In this document: positions 6,662 to 16,534 of the stretch, one piece after another
How positions within the stretch are numbered: position 1 is the stretch's first letter
Layout: each line of letters begins with the position of its first letter
Assembly (NCBI GenBank): GCA_003166955.1
Contig: PMUI01000090.1
Span: 456-40,894, forward strand
Length of the DNA: 40,439 bases
Source: Acidobacterium sp.
Lineage (GTDB): Bacteria; Acidobacteriota; Terriglobia; Terriglobales; Acidobacteriaceae
Reading direction: 5' to 3'
The notes under the pieces: model-generated
What the model was told of the DNA's origin: nothing
The model's input: only the letters and a program-made list of their open reading frames with translations
The model's database searches: none
Made by a program: the position numbers and the translations under genes

Positions 6662-8605
6662 ATGAAACTGGCCCGCGTCGTCTTCATTCTTACACTCGTC
6701 TCCACGCTTTCGGCCGCCACGAAGGATGCGCCGGTGGCAGGTGGTCTGCCCTGGTCGCAACGCGCAGCGAACGCTGCCATCCAGCGCTGGCCCGAGGGAC
6801 GCTTCGTGCCCGCAGGCGCTCCCTCGATATGGAACTACGAACTGGGAACGCTGCTGGAGGGGATGGACGCCGTCTGGCTGAATACCGCGGATGGACGCTA
6901 CGTCTCCTACATCCGGAGTTCGGTGGATACGTTCATTGGTCCCGATGGATCGATCGCGACCTGGAAACCGGAGGAGAAGCAGCTCGATAACATTCTGCTG
7001 GGCCGGCAGCTTCTGCTGCTGTATGGCGTGACGAGGGAGCCGCGCTATGCAAAGGCCGCCACTCTGCTGTGGCAGCAACTGATGACGCAGCCCCGCACGC
7101 CGTCGGGCGGATTCTGGCACAAACAGCGTTATCCGAATCAGATGTGGTTGGATGGCTTTTACATGGCGGAGCCTTTTTACGCCGAATATGCGGCGACATT
7201 TCATCACCCGGAAGCTTTCAGCGACATCACCCACCAGTTTGCGGTGATGGACGAACACGCGCGCGACCCGAAGACCGGCCTGCTCTACCACGGCTGGGAT
7301 GAGTCGAAGCAGGAGCGCTGGGCTAACAAGGAGACAGGGCTCTCTTCGCAGTTCTGGGGACGCGCGATGGGCTGGTACATGATGGCGCTCGTCGATACGC
7401 TCGCCTGGTATCCGAAGGACGACCCCGGCCGCAATGAGTTACTCAGCCAGCTTCGCCGGGATGCGGAGGCGGTCGCGAAGGTACAGGACCAGGCAACGGG
7501 GCTGTGGTATCTGGTGCTGGATAAGCCGGGCGCACCGGGGAATTACTTCGAGTCGTCCGCGTCCTGCATGTTCGTTTATGCGCTGGCGGAGGGCGCGCGG
7601 CGCGGCTATCTTGATCCGCGCTATCTCGAGGTTGCCCAGCGCGGGTATCAGGGAATACTGGGGCACTTTGCGCGGACGGAGGGGGACGATGTCTCGCTGA
7701 CCGACACGGTGAAGGGTGCCGGACTAGGTGGCAATCCTTACCGCGATGGAAGCTACGAGTACTATGTCGGCGAAAAAGTGGCAACGAATGATGCAAAAGG
7801 TGTAGGTGCCTTTTTGCTTGCCTCGTCAGAAATGGAAACCGCGGACCGTGTAAGCCTCGGGCGCGGTAACACTGTACTTGTCGACGCGTGGTTCAACAGC
7901 CAGAAGCGTTCGGGTCCATTCGGCCAGGAAGAACTGTTCCACTACAAATGGGACGACGAGAGCGATTCCGGCTACTCGCTATTCGGGCATATCTTCCGGA
8001 GTTTCGGCGCCAACACGGACACGCTGACCAGCGCGCCGACCGCGAATGCTCTGCGCGGCGCGCAGGTTTACATCATCGTTTCACCCGATACTCCTGCAAA
8101 GAACCCGAATCCCCACTTCATCCAATCCGCAGATGCGGAACAGATCGTGGCATGGGTGAGGGCAGGCGGCGTGCTGATGATCATGGGAAACGACCCAGCC
8201 AATACCGATCTGAACGGCCTAAATACGCTGGGCGCGAAGTTCGGGATTCACTACAACGACGTGTTGCGCAAACACGTGGAAGGCACGCACTGGGAGATGG
8301 GGAAGGTTGCGATCAGCGGCGAAGGGCCCATTTTTCATCAGCCGCACACGATGTATGTCAAGGATGTTTCAACGCTGTCGCTCAGTGCGCCTGCGATCCC
8401 GCAACTCACCGATGCGGGAGAAATCCTCATGGCGACGGCTAAGTACGGCAAGGGCACTGTCTACGCGATGGTCGATCCGTGGCTTTATAACGAGTATACC
8501 GACGGGCGCAAGCTTCCCCAGGAGTATGACAATTACGCGGCAGGTGTTGAAGTGGTGCGCTGGATTCTCACGCAGGTTCCGCATGCTCAACCGTCGCACC
8601 GATAA
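6662..8605 (+). CDS. GH105 unsaturated glycuronyl hydrolase with C-terminal DUF4350-like domain
   Basis: A 647-residue secreted enzyme. Residues 1-18 form a signal peptide (MKLARVVFILTLVSTLSA). Residues about 25-390 are an (alpha/alpha)6-barrel of GH105 type (YteR/RhiN-like): KQLDNILLGRQLLLLYG, then MWLDGFYMAEPF with the expected catalytic Asp at D164, then HGWDESKQERW and QFWGRAMGWYMMALVD. GH105 enzymes remove the 4,5-unsaturated uronic acid left on the non-reducing end by polysaccharide lyases, for example on rhamnogalacturonan. Residues about 400-645 resemble DUF4350, an amidotransferase-like fold (VLVDAWFNSQ, LRGAQVYIIVSPDTP, IVAWVRAGGVLMIMGND, GKGTVYAMVDPWLYNEY). That fusion is known in Bacteroidota GH105 proteins and is probably accessory. 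No polysaccharide lyase is seen nearby. Start: first ATG, with a clean signal peptide directly after it. Confidence 0.92.
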   Translation: MKLARVVFILTLVSTLSAATKDAPVAGGLPWSQRAANAAIQRWPEGRFVPAGAPSIWNYELGTLLEGMDAVWLNTADGRYVSYIRSSVDTFIGPDGSIATWKPEEKQLDNILLGRQLLLLYGVTREPRYAKAATLLWQQLMTQPRTPSGGFWHKQRYPNQMWLDGFYMAEPFYAEYAATFHHPEAFSDITHQFAVMDEHARDPKTGLLYHGWDESKQERWANKETGLSSQFWGRAMGWYMMALVDTLAWYPKDDPGRNELLSQLRRDAEAVAKVQDQATGLWYLVLDKPGAPGNYFESSASCMFVYALAEGARRGYLDPRYLEVAQRGYQGILGHFARTEGDDVSLTDTVKGAGLGGNPYRDGSYEYYVGEKVATNDAKGVGAFLLASSEMETADRVSLGRGNTVLVDAWFNSQKRSGPFGQEELFHYKWDDESDSGYSLFGHIFRSFGANTDTLTSAPTANALRGAQVYIIVSPDTPAKNPNPHFIQSADAEQIVAWVRAGGVLMIMGNDPANTDLNGLNTLGAKFGIHYNDVLRKHVEGTHWEMGKVAISGEGPIFHQPHTMYVKDVSTLSLSAPAIPQLTDAGEILMATAKYGKGTVYAMVDPWLYNEYTDGRKLPQEYDNYAAGVEVVRWILTQVPHAQPSHR

Positions 8606-8648
8606 ATCCCTGAACGGTCGGGGAGTGGCGGGCGGCCGCAGAAACAGA

Positions 8649-8684
8649 AAGCGAGAGAACTGGGCATTACCAGTTCTCTCGCTT
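8649..8684. terminator. Bidirectional terminator-like hairpin between convergent genes
   Basis: A perfect 15-bp inverted repeat (AAGCGAGAGAACTGG, 8649-8663, and its complement 8670-8684) with a 6-base loop. It lies between the 3' ends of the GH105 gene (plus) and the TonB receptor gene (minus). On the minus strand the stem is followed by TCTGTTTC, moderately T-rich, so it is best suited to ending the receptor transcript. Confidence 0.75.
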
Positions 8685-8723
8685 GAGCGGTCACCGCCCG
8701 GACCCCCGAGCGGCCCCGGTTCG

Positions 8724-11700
8724 TCAGAAGATCGCTTTCAGCGCGAGCTGAACGACGCGATAATCCGCATTGGTGCCCACCGTGGCGCGGGTGCTGCCGA
8801 ACGCGCCATTGGAGAACGTCAGGTTCGGATCGGCGAACAGCGGATGGTTGAAGATGTTGAAGAACTCGCCGCGGAACTGGAAGCCGAAGTTCTCGTGGGA
8901 GGAAAGCGGAGTGAAGTTCTTGAGCAGGCCGGTATCCACATCCTGAAGACTTGGACCGCGCCAGTTTCCTTTGCCTGAGTTCCCATAGGTTCCGGCTGCC
9001 GGCTTGGCAAAATTGGAGGGGGTGAGCCAGGCTACGCAGTGCGCAACGCCGGCGCACCCGCCGGGCGTACTCCCGCGGTTGCCGAACTGGTTCGATGGCC
9101 CGGTGTAATCCGCGCGATCAAGATTGTTTCCGGTCTGGGACTGGTCGGTGCCCGCCAGAATCGTCAGCGGATCGCCCGAGATATAGGAGTAAATACCGGT
9201 CCACTGCCAACCGCCGACAACGTTGCGTACCAGCCCGTTGGAGCCGATCATCCTGGGAAGGTTCCAGACATAGGAGGCGACGAAGCGTTGCCTGTGATCG
9301 AGCACGGAATATCCGGTCTCGAACGCATGCTGGCGAGGATCGTAGAACGACATGCCCGAGCCGATGCTGGACCCGATATCGGTGATGCCGCCATTCTCTG
9401 CCAGTCCGTAATCCATGGTTTTGGAATAGGTGTAGTTGGCCAGCAGAGTGATCTGGTTCAGAATGCCGGTTCCAACGGCGGGGCGTTTTTCCAGATCGAC
9501 CTGGAAACCGTTGTAGCCATTGGCGCCGTTGTTGCGATTTTGATAGATGATGCCAAGCGGCTGGTAGGGCCGCCGCGCCTGCAGCGACGCGGTGCTGCCC
9601 GCCGTATAGATGCCGGGGTTCAGGTTGACGTCCTGGCGGAGGTGAACGCCACGGGTTCCGACATAAGAGAGGTGCAATACCGTATCGTTGCGCACCTGAT
9701 ATTCCCAGGTTGCGTTCCAGTCGTAGATTTCAGGCGTGGTCCACCTGACCCCCGGCTGCAGGCCGAAAACGGTGGGGTTGGCCACAAAGGTGGCGTTCTT
9801 GGGTACGTTCTTCAGTGTGTAGCGTAGCGGGAAGTTGGCCGTGAAACTCGGATAATTCACCTCGGGATTGGACAGAGGGCCAATCTGCGAAGCTCCGGTG
9901 GTTGAATCGTTCAGGTCGATGCGCAGGCTGAAGGGTGGCGAAATGGACGCGTCGTTCAGGAACAAGCCTGGCAGCCGCGAGTAATAGAAGAGCCCGCCGC
10001 CGGCGCGGAGCGACATTTTGCCCGAACCGGTCATATCCCAGGCAACGCCGACGCGCGGAGCGAAGTTGTTGAAGTCGCCGGCTTCGCCGCGATCGGGAAC
10101 GGTGACTCCGTTGTAGGTATCGCCGATGAAGAACACCCCCGGGGGTGCGCTGGGAACGATGGAAGAGTGAACACCGGCAAGATTGGCAGCTGGGAAGAAC
10201 TGCTCGATGCGTCCGTAGATTTCCTTCATCACCTGCTGCGGTTCCCAGCGGAGTCCGTAGTCCAGAGTCAAACGCGGCGAGAGCTTCCACTTGTCGTTGC
10301 CGTAGAGGCCCATGGGATTCTCACGGGAGTCGGAGAAATTTCCCGAGGTCTGGCTGAAGGTGTGCTGATAACCGAGCAGGAAGTTGGCCATGGCCAGGCC
10401 CGACACGTCGTCGGTCATGTTGAAGTTGCCATTCTCGAAGTCGGTGTTTCTGACGTTCGACTGATCCAGTTCCAGATCGTAGCCAAACGTGAGGTCGTGC
10501 TTCCCTTTGTTCCAGCTCACCAATTCACGGAGATCGCCGGTATTCCTGATGAACTTGCCGTCGGTGAAGTTGCCGAGAGTGAAGTCGCCGGAGACGCCGA
10601 AGTTCCGGATGCCGCTCTGGGCCGCGGGCAGTTGAAAGATGCTTGAACCGAAGGTCTTCATGTCCGGAACCGTGCCTCCCGGGCCGCCTTGCTGGCCGCG
10701 ATCCGAGGACGCCCGCACAATGCCGATGGTCACCGTGTTGACCACATTCGGTGTAAAGATTCGCGTGTAGCCGACGGCCCAGTTCTGCGTCTGCACGGTC
10801 GAGCCCGGTCCGGCGGTGAGGATGTTCTTGCCGTCATAGGTGGGCGCATGCACATAGCGGTCGAGATAGAAGCGGCCGAAGAGCCGGTCCTGGCCGCGGA
10901 ATACCTGATCGACGCGCACGATGTATTCATCGAAATTCTGGTGGATGGGCGTGGAGTAGGTGACAAACCCGCTCGCGTTGGCTGAGGAAATCGGCATCAG
11001 CTTGGTCATGGCGAGCGCCACCGGATCCAGCGGGCCGATGTTGCTGTCGCTGGCATAGGCGGTGTGCGTAAACGGGTTAATGATGTTGACCACTTTGCCC
11101 TTGGGGTTGCTGGCGCCCAGGGTCGCGTAGTTGGAGAAATCCCCCGTCAGGTTGGCCGCTAACGGGATCGTCGCATTGCTGGCGGCGTTTGCGCTGCGGA
11201 TGATGGTCTTCTGCCAGCCGCCGAAGACGAAGGTGGTGTTTTTGTGAATGGGACCGCCGATGGTGGCGCCGAACTGATTGCGCTTGAGGGGATCGACCGT
11301 TTTTTTGGTGCCCACATAGCCGAAGTAGCTGGCAGCATTGAACACCCGGTTGCGCACAAACTCGAAGGCGTCGCCGTGCCACTCGTTGGTGCCGGATTTG
11401 GTCACGACGTTCACCACCGCGCCGGCGTTGTTGCCATACTGCGCGTCGAAGCTGTTGGTCTGGACGCTGAATTCCTGCAGCGCGTCAGGGAAGGGGAAGG
11501 GGTTGTTGGTATTGCTCATCAGGTCTTCGTTGTCCGCCCCGTCCAGGTTGTAGCCGATCTGGTCGGGCCGGGTCCCGTTGACTGAGATCGCTTCCGCACC
11601 GGGCACCTGTTTTGTGTCTCCCTGTTGCGTGCCCGCATTGTTCGCGGACAAATTGATGGCGCCTGGCACCAGGAGCGTCAAGTCCGCGGCATTTCTGCCG

Positions 11701-12173
11701 TTCAGCGGAATATCCACCAGGCGCGCCTGCTCAATCACCTGGCCGATCACCGGACTGACGGTGTTGACCTGGACGCTCGATTCCTCAACCGTGACTTTCT
11801 GTGTCAGCGCGCCCACCTCCAGCTTCACATCCATGTCGCGGACCTGATCGGCCAGCAGCACGATGTTCTGCACGTATTCCTTGAACCCCTGCGCCTCCAC
11901 CGTAACCGAATAGGTCGCCGGCGGCAGGGACGGAATGTCGAATTGCCCCGCGCCGTTGGTCGTGTCGGTTCGCGTCACCCCGGTGCTCAGCTCTGTGACC
12001 TTAATTTGCGCCCGGGACACCACGGCACCCTGCGGATCCGCGACCGTGCCGGTAATCGCGCCATTGCCGCCCTGCGCCAACGCGCAGGTAGTCAATGCGA
12101 ACAGCCCCAGGGAAACGATAAGCTGCAAGGCCCACCTGGACCCTCTGCCTCCGACAAGCGTAACTTTCTTCAT
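8724..12173 (-). CDS. Oar-like TonB-dependent receptor with carboxypeptidase-regulatory domain
   Basis: A 1149-residue outer-membrane protein. The signal peptide (about residues 1-34, ending FALTTCALA) is followed by a carboxypeptidase-regulatory/Ig-like domain (NGAITGTVADPQGAVVSRAQ ... YSVTVEAQGFKEY). Next come a plug domain (LVDIPLNGRNAADLTLLVPG; ISVNGTRPDQIGYNLDGADN; VVNVVTKSGTNEWHGDAFEF) and a large beta-barrel with GLRWEPQQ and FAPRVGVAWD. It ends in a C-terminal Phe, as expected for insertion by the Bam complex. This Oar-like architecture is heavily expanded in Acidobacteriota and is thought to import large ligands, often glycans, powered by TonB. The start is the ATG at 12171-12173, with GGGAGGA 5-11 bases upstream; a start 4 codons earlier would overlap that site. 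Neighbouring glycosidases suggest an oligosaccharide ligand, by inference. No SusD-like partner is present. Confidence 0.96.
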   Translation of the reverse strand: MKKVTLVGGRGSRWALQLIVSLGLFALTTCALAQGGNGAITGTVADPQGAVVSRAQIKVTELSTGVTRTDTTNGAGQFDIPSLPPATYSVTVEAQGFKEYVQNIVLLADQVRDMDVKLEVGALTQKVTVEESSVQVNTVSPVIGQVIEQARLVDIPLNGRNAADLTLLVPGAINLSANNAGTQQGDTKQVPGAEAISVNGTRPDQIGYNLDGADNEDLMSNTNNPFPFPDALQEFSVQTNSFDAQYGNNAGAVVNVVTKSGTNEWHGDAFEFVRNRVFNAASYFGYVGTKKTVDPLKRNQFGATIGGPIHKNTTFVFGGWQKTIIRSANAASNATIPLAANLTGDFSNYATLGASNPKGKVVNIINPFTHTAYASDSNIGPLDPVALAMTKLMPISSANASGFVTYSTPIHQNFDEYIVRVDQVFRGQDRLFGRFYLDRYVHAPTYDGKNILTAGPGSTVQTQNWAVGYTRIFTPNVVNTVTIGIVRASSDRGQQGGPGGTVPDMKTFGSSIFQLPAAQSGIRNFGVSGDFTLGNFTDGKFIRNTGDLRELVSWNKGKHDLTFGYDLELDQSNVRNTDFENGNFNMTDDVSGLAMANFLLGYQHTFSQTSGNFSDSRENPMGLYGNDKWKLSPRLTLDYGLRWEPQQVMKEIYGRIEQFFPAANLAGVHSSIVPSAPPGVFFIGDTYNGVTVPDRGEAGDFNNFAPRVGVAWDMTGSGKMSLRAGGGLFYYSRLPGLFLNDASISPPFSLRIDLNDSTTGASQIGPLSNPEVNYPSFTANFPLRYTLKNVPKNATFVANPTVFGLQPGVRWTTPEIYDWNATWEYQVRNDTVLHLSYVGTRGVHLRQDVNLNPGIYTAGSTASLQARRPYQPLGIIYQNRNNGANGYNGFQVDLEKRPAVGTGILNQITLLANYTYSKTMDYGLAENGGITDIGSSIGSGMSFYDPRQHAFETGYSVLDHRQRFVASYVWNLPRMIGSNGLVRNVVGGWQWTGIYSYISGDPLTILAGTDQSQTGNNLDRADYTGPSNQFGNRGSTPGGCAGVAHCVAWLTPSNFAKPAAGTYGNSGKGNWRGPSLQDVDTGLLKNFTPLSSHENFGFQFRGEFFNIFNHPLFADPNLTFSNGAFGSTRATVGTNADYRVVQLALKAIF

Positions 12174-12256
12174 TTGTCCTCCCAATGCAGGTGAGAAGTT
12201 CTCGAACTGTATTTGTTTGTTGTGGATGTGGACTAATGACCCCTAACTGGCACGCG

Positions 12257-12286
12257 AATTTACTTCCGCCACGCAACCACTGTCAA
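12257..12286 (-). promoter_or_regulatory. Promoter of the TonB-dependent receptor gene
   Basis: On the minus strand a perfect TTGACA (12281-12286) is followed by 18 bases and TAAATT (12257-12262, 4 of 6; shifting one base gives a 17-base spacer). Transcription from about 12250 would give a leader of roughly 75 bases before the ATG at 12173. Confidence 0.68.
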
Positions 12287-12730
12287 CTTGAAAATTGGTA
12301 GTGGCGAGACAATAAAGAGTGTTCGGGACACCGGTTTGAGAGGCTGGGGAGCTTGGTCGACGGCGACACCTGGCACCCACTCCGGGATCGGGCAACTAGC
12401 GCAGATGAGTCCGCGCCTGCAGCGCTTTACGGTTCAGAAACCGCACCGGTTGCCACTCCTTATTGTTGACGTGAACCACGCGGCTGCGATGGAGGAGAGC
12501 CTCGCTGGGTGTACGAGTATGCAAGAGGCAGCGGACTACGCGCAGGTTGATCGAAATGTATTTGTTGCTGAGGACAACCATCGGGCTGCACGGGCCAGTG
12601 GTTCCGCCGCCCCATCGCGATATCGATGGGAGAGAGGTGTGTGCGTGAAGGCGGAGCGGATTGCCTTAGGGACCGATGGGCGAATGTTGCCGCACCGCCT
12701 TAATTTCAGCAAAATACAGGCTAGATCTTT
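12287..12730. other. Gene-free stretch between receptor promoter and tRNA genes
   Basis: About 440 bases. Open frames exist on both strands, but none has a convincing ribosome binding site or family resemblance. The longest plus frame (12288-12764) runs through the antisense of the tRNA-Cys gene and is judged spurious. No repeat or integrase remnant was seen. Confidence 0.5.
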
Positions 12731-12805
12731 TGGAGGCGCGGGTCGGAATCGAACCGACGCATAAAGGTTTTGCAGACCTCTCCCTTACCACTTGGGTACC
12801 GCGCC
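12731..12805 (-). tRNA. tRNA-Cys (GCA)
   Basis: 75 bases including an encoded CCA end (12731-12733). Acceptor stem GGCGCGG/CCGCGCC, D arm CCC...GGG, anticodon stem GAGGT/ACCTT with loop CTGCAAA (anticodon GCA), T arm GTCGG-TTCGATT-CCGAC, discriminator U. Confidence 0.97.
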
Positions 12806-12869
12806 TGAACAGCAAATCTTAAACCACACATGGAAGCTCAGGCCAACGCAGAACGCGCTGAATACAGGC

Positions 12870-12944
12870 TGGAGCGGGAGACGGGACTTGAACCCGCGAC
12901 CCTCGCCTTGGCAAGGCGATGCTCTACCACTGAGCTACTCCCGC
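12870..12944 (-). tRNA. tRNA-Gly (GCC)
   Basis: 75 bases with encoded CCA (12870-12872). Acceptor stem GCGGGAG/CTCCCGC, D arm GCTC-AGTGGTA-GAGC, anticodon stem TCGCC/GGCGA with loop TTGCCAA (anticodon GCC), T arm GCGGG-TTCAAGT-CCCGT, discriminator U. It lies 64 bases upstream of tRNA-Cys in the same direction, so the two are probably processed from one transcript. Confidence 0.97.
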
Positions 12945-12983
12945 TTGGTTCCTTCTGAGTATATCGGCCACCGAGAGCCGGGG

Positions 12984-15900
12984 TCAACGCACGGTTTCCG
13001 CAGTCGCCAATGCGTGGTTTTCGGGGTAGTCAACGCGCAAGGCGACGATTTCATAGGGTCGGAAGTGAACCGTCACGTGATCGCCGGAAACGGGGAGCGC
13101 CTGTCCCTCCGGCTTCTCCATCAGATTGGTTTCGACGGCGCCCGTTGCTCCCGGAGGAACGCGCAGCGAAGCGCTTCCCGCTTTGCCGGCCCACTCATAA
13201 AAGTGGAACACAAGCGCATGGCTGTCCTCGGCCTTTTTCATCGCGGTCAGGACGACATCTTCCGGGGAAATGCCAACGAAGGAGTGCTCAGCGGGCAGAG
13301 ATCCGGCATGCGCCTCCACCTGCATTGCCTTCAGCCTGTAGTTGTAGTCGTAGCCGCGCCGCACCGTCATCGCCTGCTTCCAGTCGCCCGCATGCGGATA
13401 CAGCGCGTAGCTGAAATGTTGGTGGCCGCGATCGGCGTTGGGATCGGGCCACACCGGCGACCGCAGCAGCGTGAGCCGCAGCAAATTGCCGACGCCATCG
13501 TATCCGTACTTCGACTCGTTAATGAGACTGAATCCATGCTGGGCGTTGCTGATGTCAGCCCACTGCTGTGCTCCCACTTCGAACTGCGCTTTTTCCCAGC
13601 TGTTGTTGCGCGTGGTCGGACGCTGGATGGTGCCGTAAGGAATTTCGTAGGTAGCAAACGGACTGGTCGCGGACAGCGCAAAAGCGGCCTTCAGCAAAAC
13701 GTGGGTCTCGTGCCAGTCGATGTCGTTGATGACTTCAACCTGATCGGAGCCGGCATCGAGGACGATGTCCTGAACAAACTTCGAATTCTGCCAGTGGCGC
13801 GTCACGCGAATCGATGCCCGCATGGGGCCTCGCTCGATGACCTGAACCGAATCCGCCGCTGTGATTAAGGTCGGCGGCTGGTCGAGCGTGCCAGGATCGA
13901 TGTTCCACGCGTCGTAATCCTTCGGCGTGTCTTTGAATGCCTGCAACTCGTTGCCGCACGCCCCCTTCGCCAGCACCTCGAACCCGGCCTTCTTATCGTG
14001 CAGGCTCGTGATGCATCCGGTAGTGGGATCGACCACCACCCGCAGCGCTGCGTTTTCCAGGGTCGTGCCTTTGACGATCAGATCGCTCGTGAAGGGCCGC
14101 TTTCCCGGCACTACGCGGAGCACTTCATATCCCATTGACGGAACACCGCGCGCCTCTGCCAGGAGATGAAACGTGTTGGTCGTCGCGTCTTTCGACAATA
14201 CTGCGGACGGCAATACGTTGCCTGAGGAGTCCAGGACCGACACATCCGGCGTTGCAGCCGGCATCTGTACATCGACGGTTACATTTCCCGACCGCTGCCA
14301 GCCCAGCGGATTGAACACCAGCACCGGCACGCCCTGGGTGACGCGCGTGTCGACATGTGCGGCAATGGTCCTCATCGCGTTCGCCGAGATTTCATTCGTC
14401 GACCAGCGAACCGCGTCATAGTCCTTCTGCGCATCCTGGTAGATCACTCCGATGCCCGACCCGGCCGCCAGGTCATGAAACTGGTTGAAGGTGATCTTCT
14501 TCCAGTCCTCAGTCAGCTCGTCACCGGGATAGTTATTACCATCGAGCCAGGCGAGCGACGCGTACTTCTCCGCATCCAGCGCCCACTCCGAGCTTTCTCG
14601 CATGTTGCGCTTGTGCATTGCCTGTGTGGTGAAGACGCCGCGGTGATATTCGAAATACAACTCGCTCTTCCACGTGGGAATATCGACCTTGCCTTCGACG
14701 GGAGGAGGCTCGTGGTAGCCCTGAGCGATGGAGCGGTAATCCCACTCGGGCGATTCGGGAGCCAGCTGCTTTTCGACTGCGGAGAACCACGGCTGCGCGG
14801 TTCCGAACTGCTCCTTCGGCACAATCTTGTTACTCTGCATCCAGTGCAGACCTTCGTCGAGCATGGCGCGCGTCGGTCCGCCGCCGTGATCGCCAACGCC
14901 GAACAGGTCCATCATGTTTGTCATCCCAGGCGCATACTCCCTCGCCTTCTGCAGATCGACCGACAGCCGCACGGGATTCAGGTTGGTATTCGCATAATCA
15001 TGCGGGAAATACGTGAGTACCTTACTCCCGTCCGGCGACTCCCACCAAAACAGTTTGAACGGCAGCTTGTTAGTGTCGTTCCATTCCATTTTTTGCGTAA
15101 CGAAGTAATCGACACCCGACTTCTTATAGATCTGCGGTAGTTGCCAGTTATAACCGAACGAATCCGGGTTCCATCCGATGCGCACATCCACGCCATAGTG
15201 TTGTTGAAACCAGCGTTTGCCGATCAGCAGCGAGCGGGCCTGGGATTCACCGTCGGGCATGTTGAGATCCGGCTCGACCCACATTCCGCCGACCACCTCC
15301 CATCGCCCCTCCTTAACGCGTCGCTTGATCTGCGTGTCGATCTCCGGATAGTCGCGCGCCACCCAGTCGTTGTACGCGGCGGCCGACTGCGTGTAGGTGT
15401 AGGTGGGGTATTCGTTCATCAGCTGCAGAGCCGTCGAAAACGTGTTCTTCACGGTGTCGACGGTCTCCGTCCACGGCCACAGCCAGGCCGCGTCGATGTG
15501 GGAATTGCCGGTCAGGTGCAGCGTCGCCTGCGCCATCATCGGCTGCAGTGCCTCCAGCGTGGCGTGTGCATCGCGCAGCGATGAATCGAACTGAAGCTGG
15601 TCCGCACTGTCCAGGGCCTTCAAATCCACCTGGCTGATAGCTTTGTCCAGCGTGGCCTTATCTGCCGCCACGTCTCTCGACAAGCTGGGAATCAGCACTG
15701 CTGCTGATAGGAACTCCTCGCCGACGTCCTGCGGGCTTGGCCTATCGCCGGAAAAGGAAATGCTCATCGGACTTCCGTTGAAGTGCTTTCGGTCCACGGT
15801 TGCCATCAACTTGACCGCGATGAGGATGCGATCGCCGGGCCTGGCTCGATCGAACAGCACGATGGGTTCGAGGTCGTCACCCATGGCCACGCGGCGCCCG

Positions 15901-16313
15901 TTGAAATAGATAATCTGAGGCAGTGGCCCATTCACCCAGGCCTCAAACCGAAACCAGATACGCGTGCCGGTGAGGTCATATCCGTCCAGGTTTTTCGGCA
16001 CCTCCACCCACTGGCGAAACCAGAGCGCCTGTTCCGGGTATGCGGAGTCTGCCTTCGCAGCGGGCCACGACGAATCATCGACAGATGGATCCTCTGCGTG
16101 GGGGAGATCGCCCACGTGGTACTTCCACACTCCGGGAGGTAAGTGGCTCAGGTTTTCGAGGCGAGCAATTACTCCGCGCTCGGACTCAGGCAACTGCTTT
16201 TCGATATTGAGGCTTTGTTGCAGAAACTGTGCGTGCGCGATACAGCAAAAAAGAAGACCTGCCGCCGATATGTAGATCGATGCCCTGAACACATTGCATC
16301 CTTGATTGAGCAT
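12984..16313 (-). CDS. Secreted GH38 alpha-mannosidase
   Basis: A 1109-residue protein. The signal peptide is about residues 1-28 (ISAAGLLFCCIAHA then QF). A beta-sandwich N-terminal domain follows (GVWKYHVGDLPHAEDPSVDD, WFRFEAWVNGPLP, FNGRRVAMGDDLEPI; about residues 60-200). The GH38 catalytic domain shows LTGNSHIDAAWLWPW, with zinc ligands H272 and D274. WNPDSFGYNWQLPQIY follows, with the nucleophile at D384, then FGVGDHGGGPTRAM carrying a further zinc-ligand His. The C-terminal half is the beta-rich mannosidase domain (DKKAGFEVLAKG; ALYPHAGDW). GH38 enzymes are retaining, zinc-dependent exo-alpha-mannosidases. The start at 16311-16313 is chosen because a clean signal peptide follows; an upstream ATG at 16463 would bury it. 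It is divergent from the GH2 gene (221-base gap), which suggests joint regulation and a mannose-containing substrate. Confidence 0.94.
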   Translation of the reverse strand: MLNQGCNVFRASIYISAAGLLFCCIAHAQFLQQSLNIEKQLPESERGVIARLENLSHLPPGVWKYHVGDLPHAEDPSVDDSSWPAAKADSAYPEQALWFRQWVEVPKNLDGYDLTGTRIWFRFEAWVNGPLPQIIYFNGRRVAMGDDLEPIVLFDRARPGDRILIAVKLMATVDRKHFNGSPMSISFSGDRPSPQDVGEEFLSAAVLIPSLSRDVAADKATLDKAISQVDLKALDSADQLQFDSSLRDAHATLEALQPMMAQATLHLTGNSHIDAAWLWPWTETVDTVKNTFSTALQLMNEYPTYTYTQSAAAYNDWVARDYPEIDTQIKRRVKEGRWEVVGGMWVEPDLNMPDGESQARSLLIGKRWFQQHYGVDVRIGWNPDSFGYNWQLPQIYKKSGVDYFVTQKMEWNDTNKLPFKLFWWESPDGSKVLTYFPHDYANTNLNPVRLSVDLQKAREYAPGMTNMMDLFGVGDHGGGPTRAMLDEGLHWMQSNKIVPKEQFGTAQPWFSAVEKQLAPESPEWDYRSIAQGYHEPPPVEGKVDIPTWKSELYFEYHRGVFTTQAMHKRNMRESSEWALDAEKYASLAWLDGNNYPGDELTEDWKKITFNQFHDLAAGSGIGVIYQDAQKDYDAVRWSTNEISANAMRTIAAHVDTRVTQGVPVLVFNPLGWQRSGNVTVDVQMPAATPDVSVLDSSGNVLPSAVLSKDATTNTFHLLAEARGVPSMGYEVLRVVPGKRPFTSDLIVKGTTLENAALRVVVDPTTGCITSLHDKKAGFEVLAKGACGNELQAFKDTPKDYDAWNIDPGTLDQPPTLITAADSVQVIERGPMRASIRVTRHWQNSKFVQDIVLDAGSDQVEVINDIDWHETHVLLKAAFALSATSPFATYEIPYGTIQRPTTRNNSWEKAQFEVGAQQWADISNAQHGFSLINESKYGYDGVGNLLRLTLLRSPVWPDPNADRGHQHFSYALYPHAGDWKQAMTVRRGYDYNYRLKAMQVEAHAGSLPAEHSFVGISPEDVVLTAMKKAEDSHALVFHFYEWAGKAGSASLRVPPGATGAVETNLMEKPEGQALPVSGDHVTVHFRPYEIVALRVDYPENHALATAETVR

Positions 16314-16534
16314 TCTCTGTTTCCGCCGATGGACTGGCCCAGCCGTTGAGGATAACACTTTGCACCTGGGAGCGCCCGGTCCGCCGTCGCTCGAAACCTG
16401 GCGATGGGCAGATGCCTCCCCGTCCTTCCCGGGGACGCGGGAATTGTGCGCGCCCCTGAGCAAGGAACGCCTCGTCCGGGCTACCGAACGGCGTACAATT
16501 CGGGGCGAATCCGTGCCGGCATAGGAGCTATTTT

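Noticed and set aside
12288-12764. 158-residue plus-strand open frame between the receptor promoter and the tRNA genes
   Set aside because: Its 3' end is the antisense of tRNA-Cys (the GGAGRNRTDA ending is typical of such artefacts), there is no ribosome binding site, and no family is recognisable.
16441-16501. GAATTGT ... ACAATTC inverted repeat upstream of the GH2 gene
   Set aside because: Arms of only 7 bp separated by 47 bases; too weak to distinguish from chance, although the right arm overlaps a possible -10 box.
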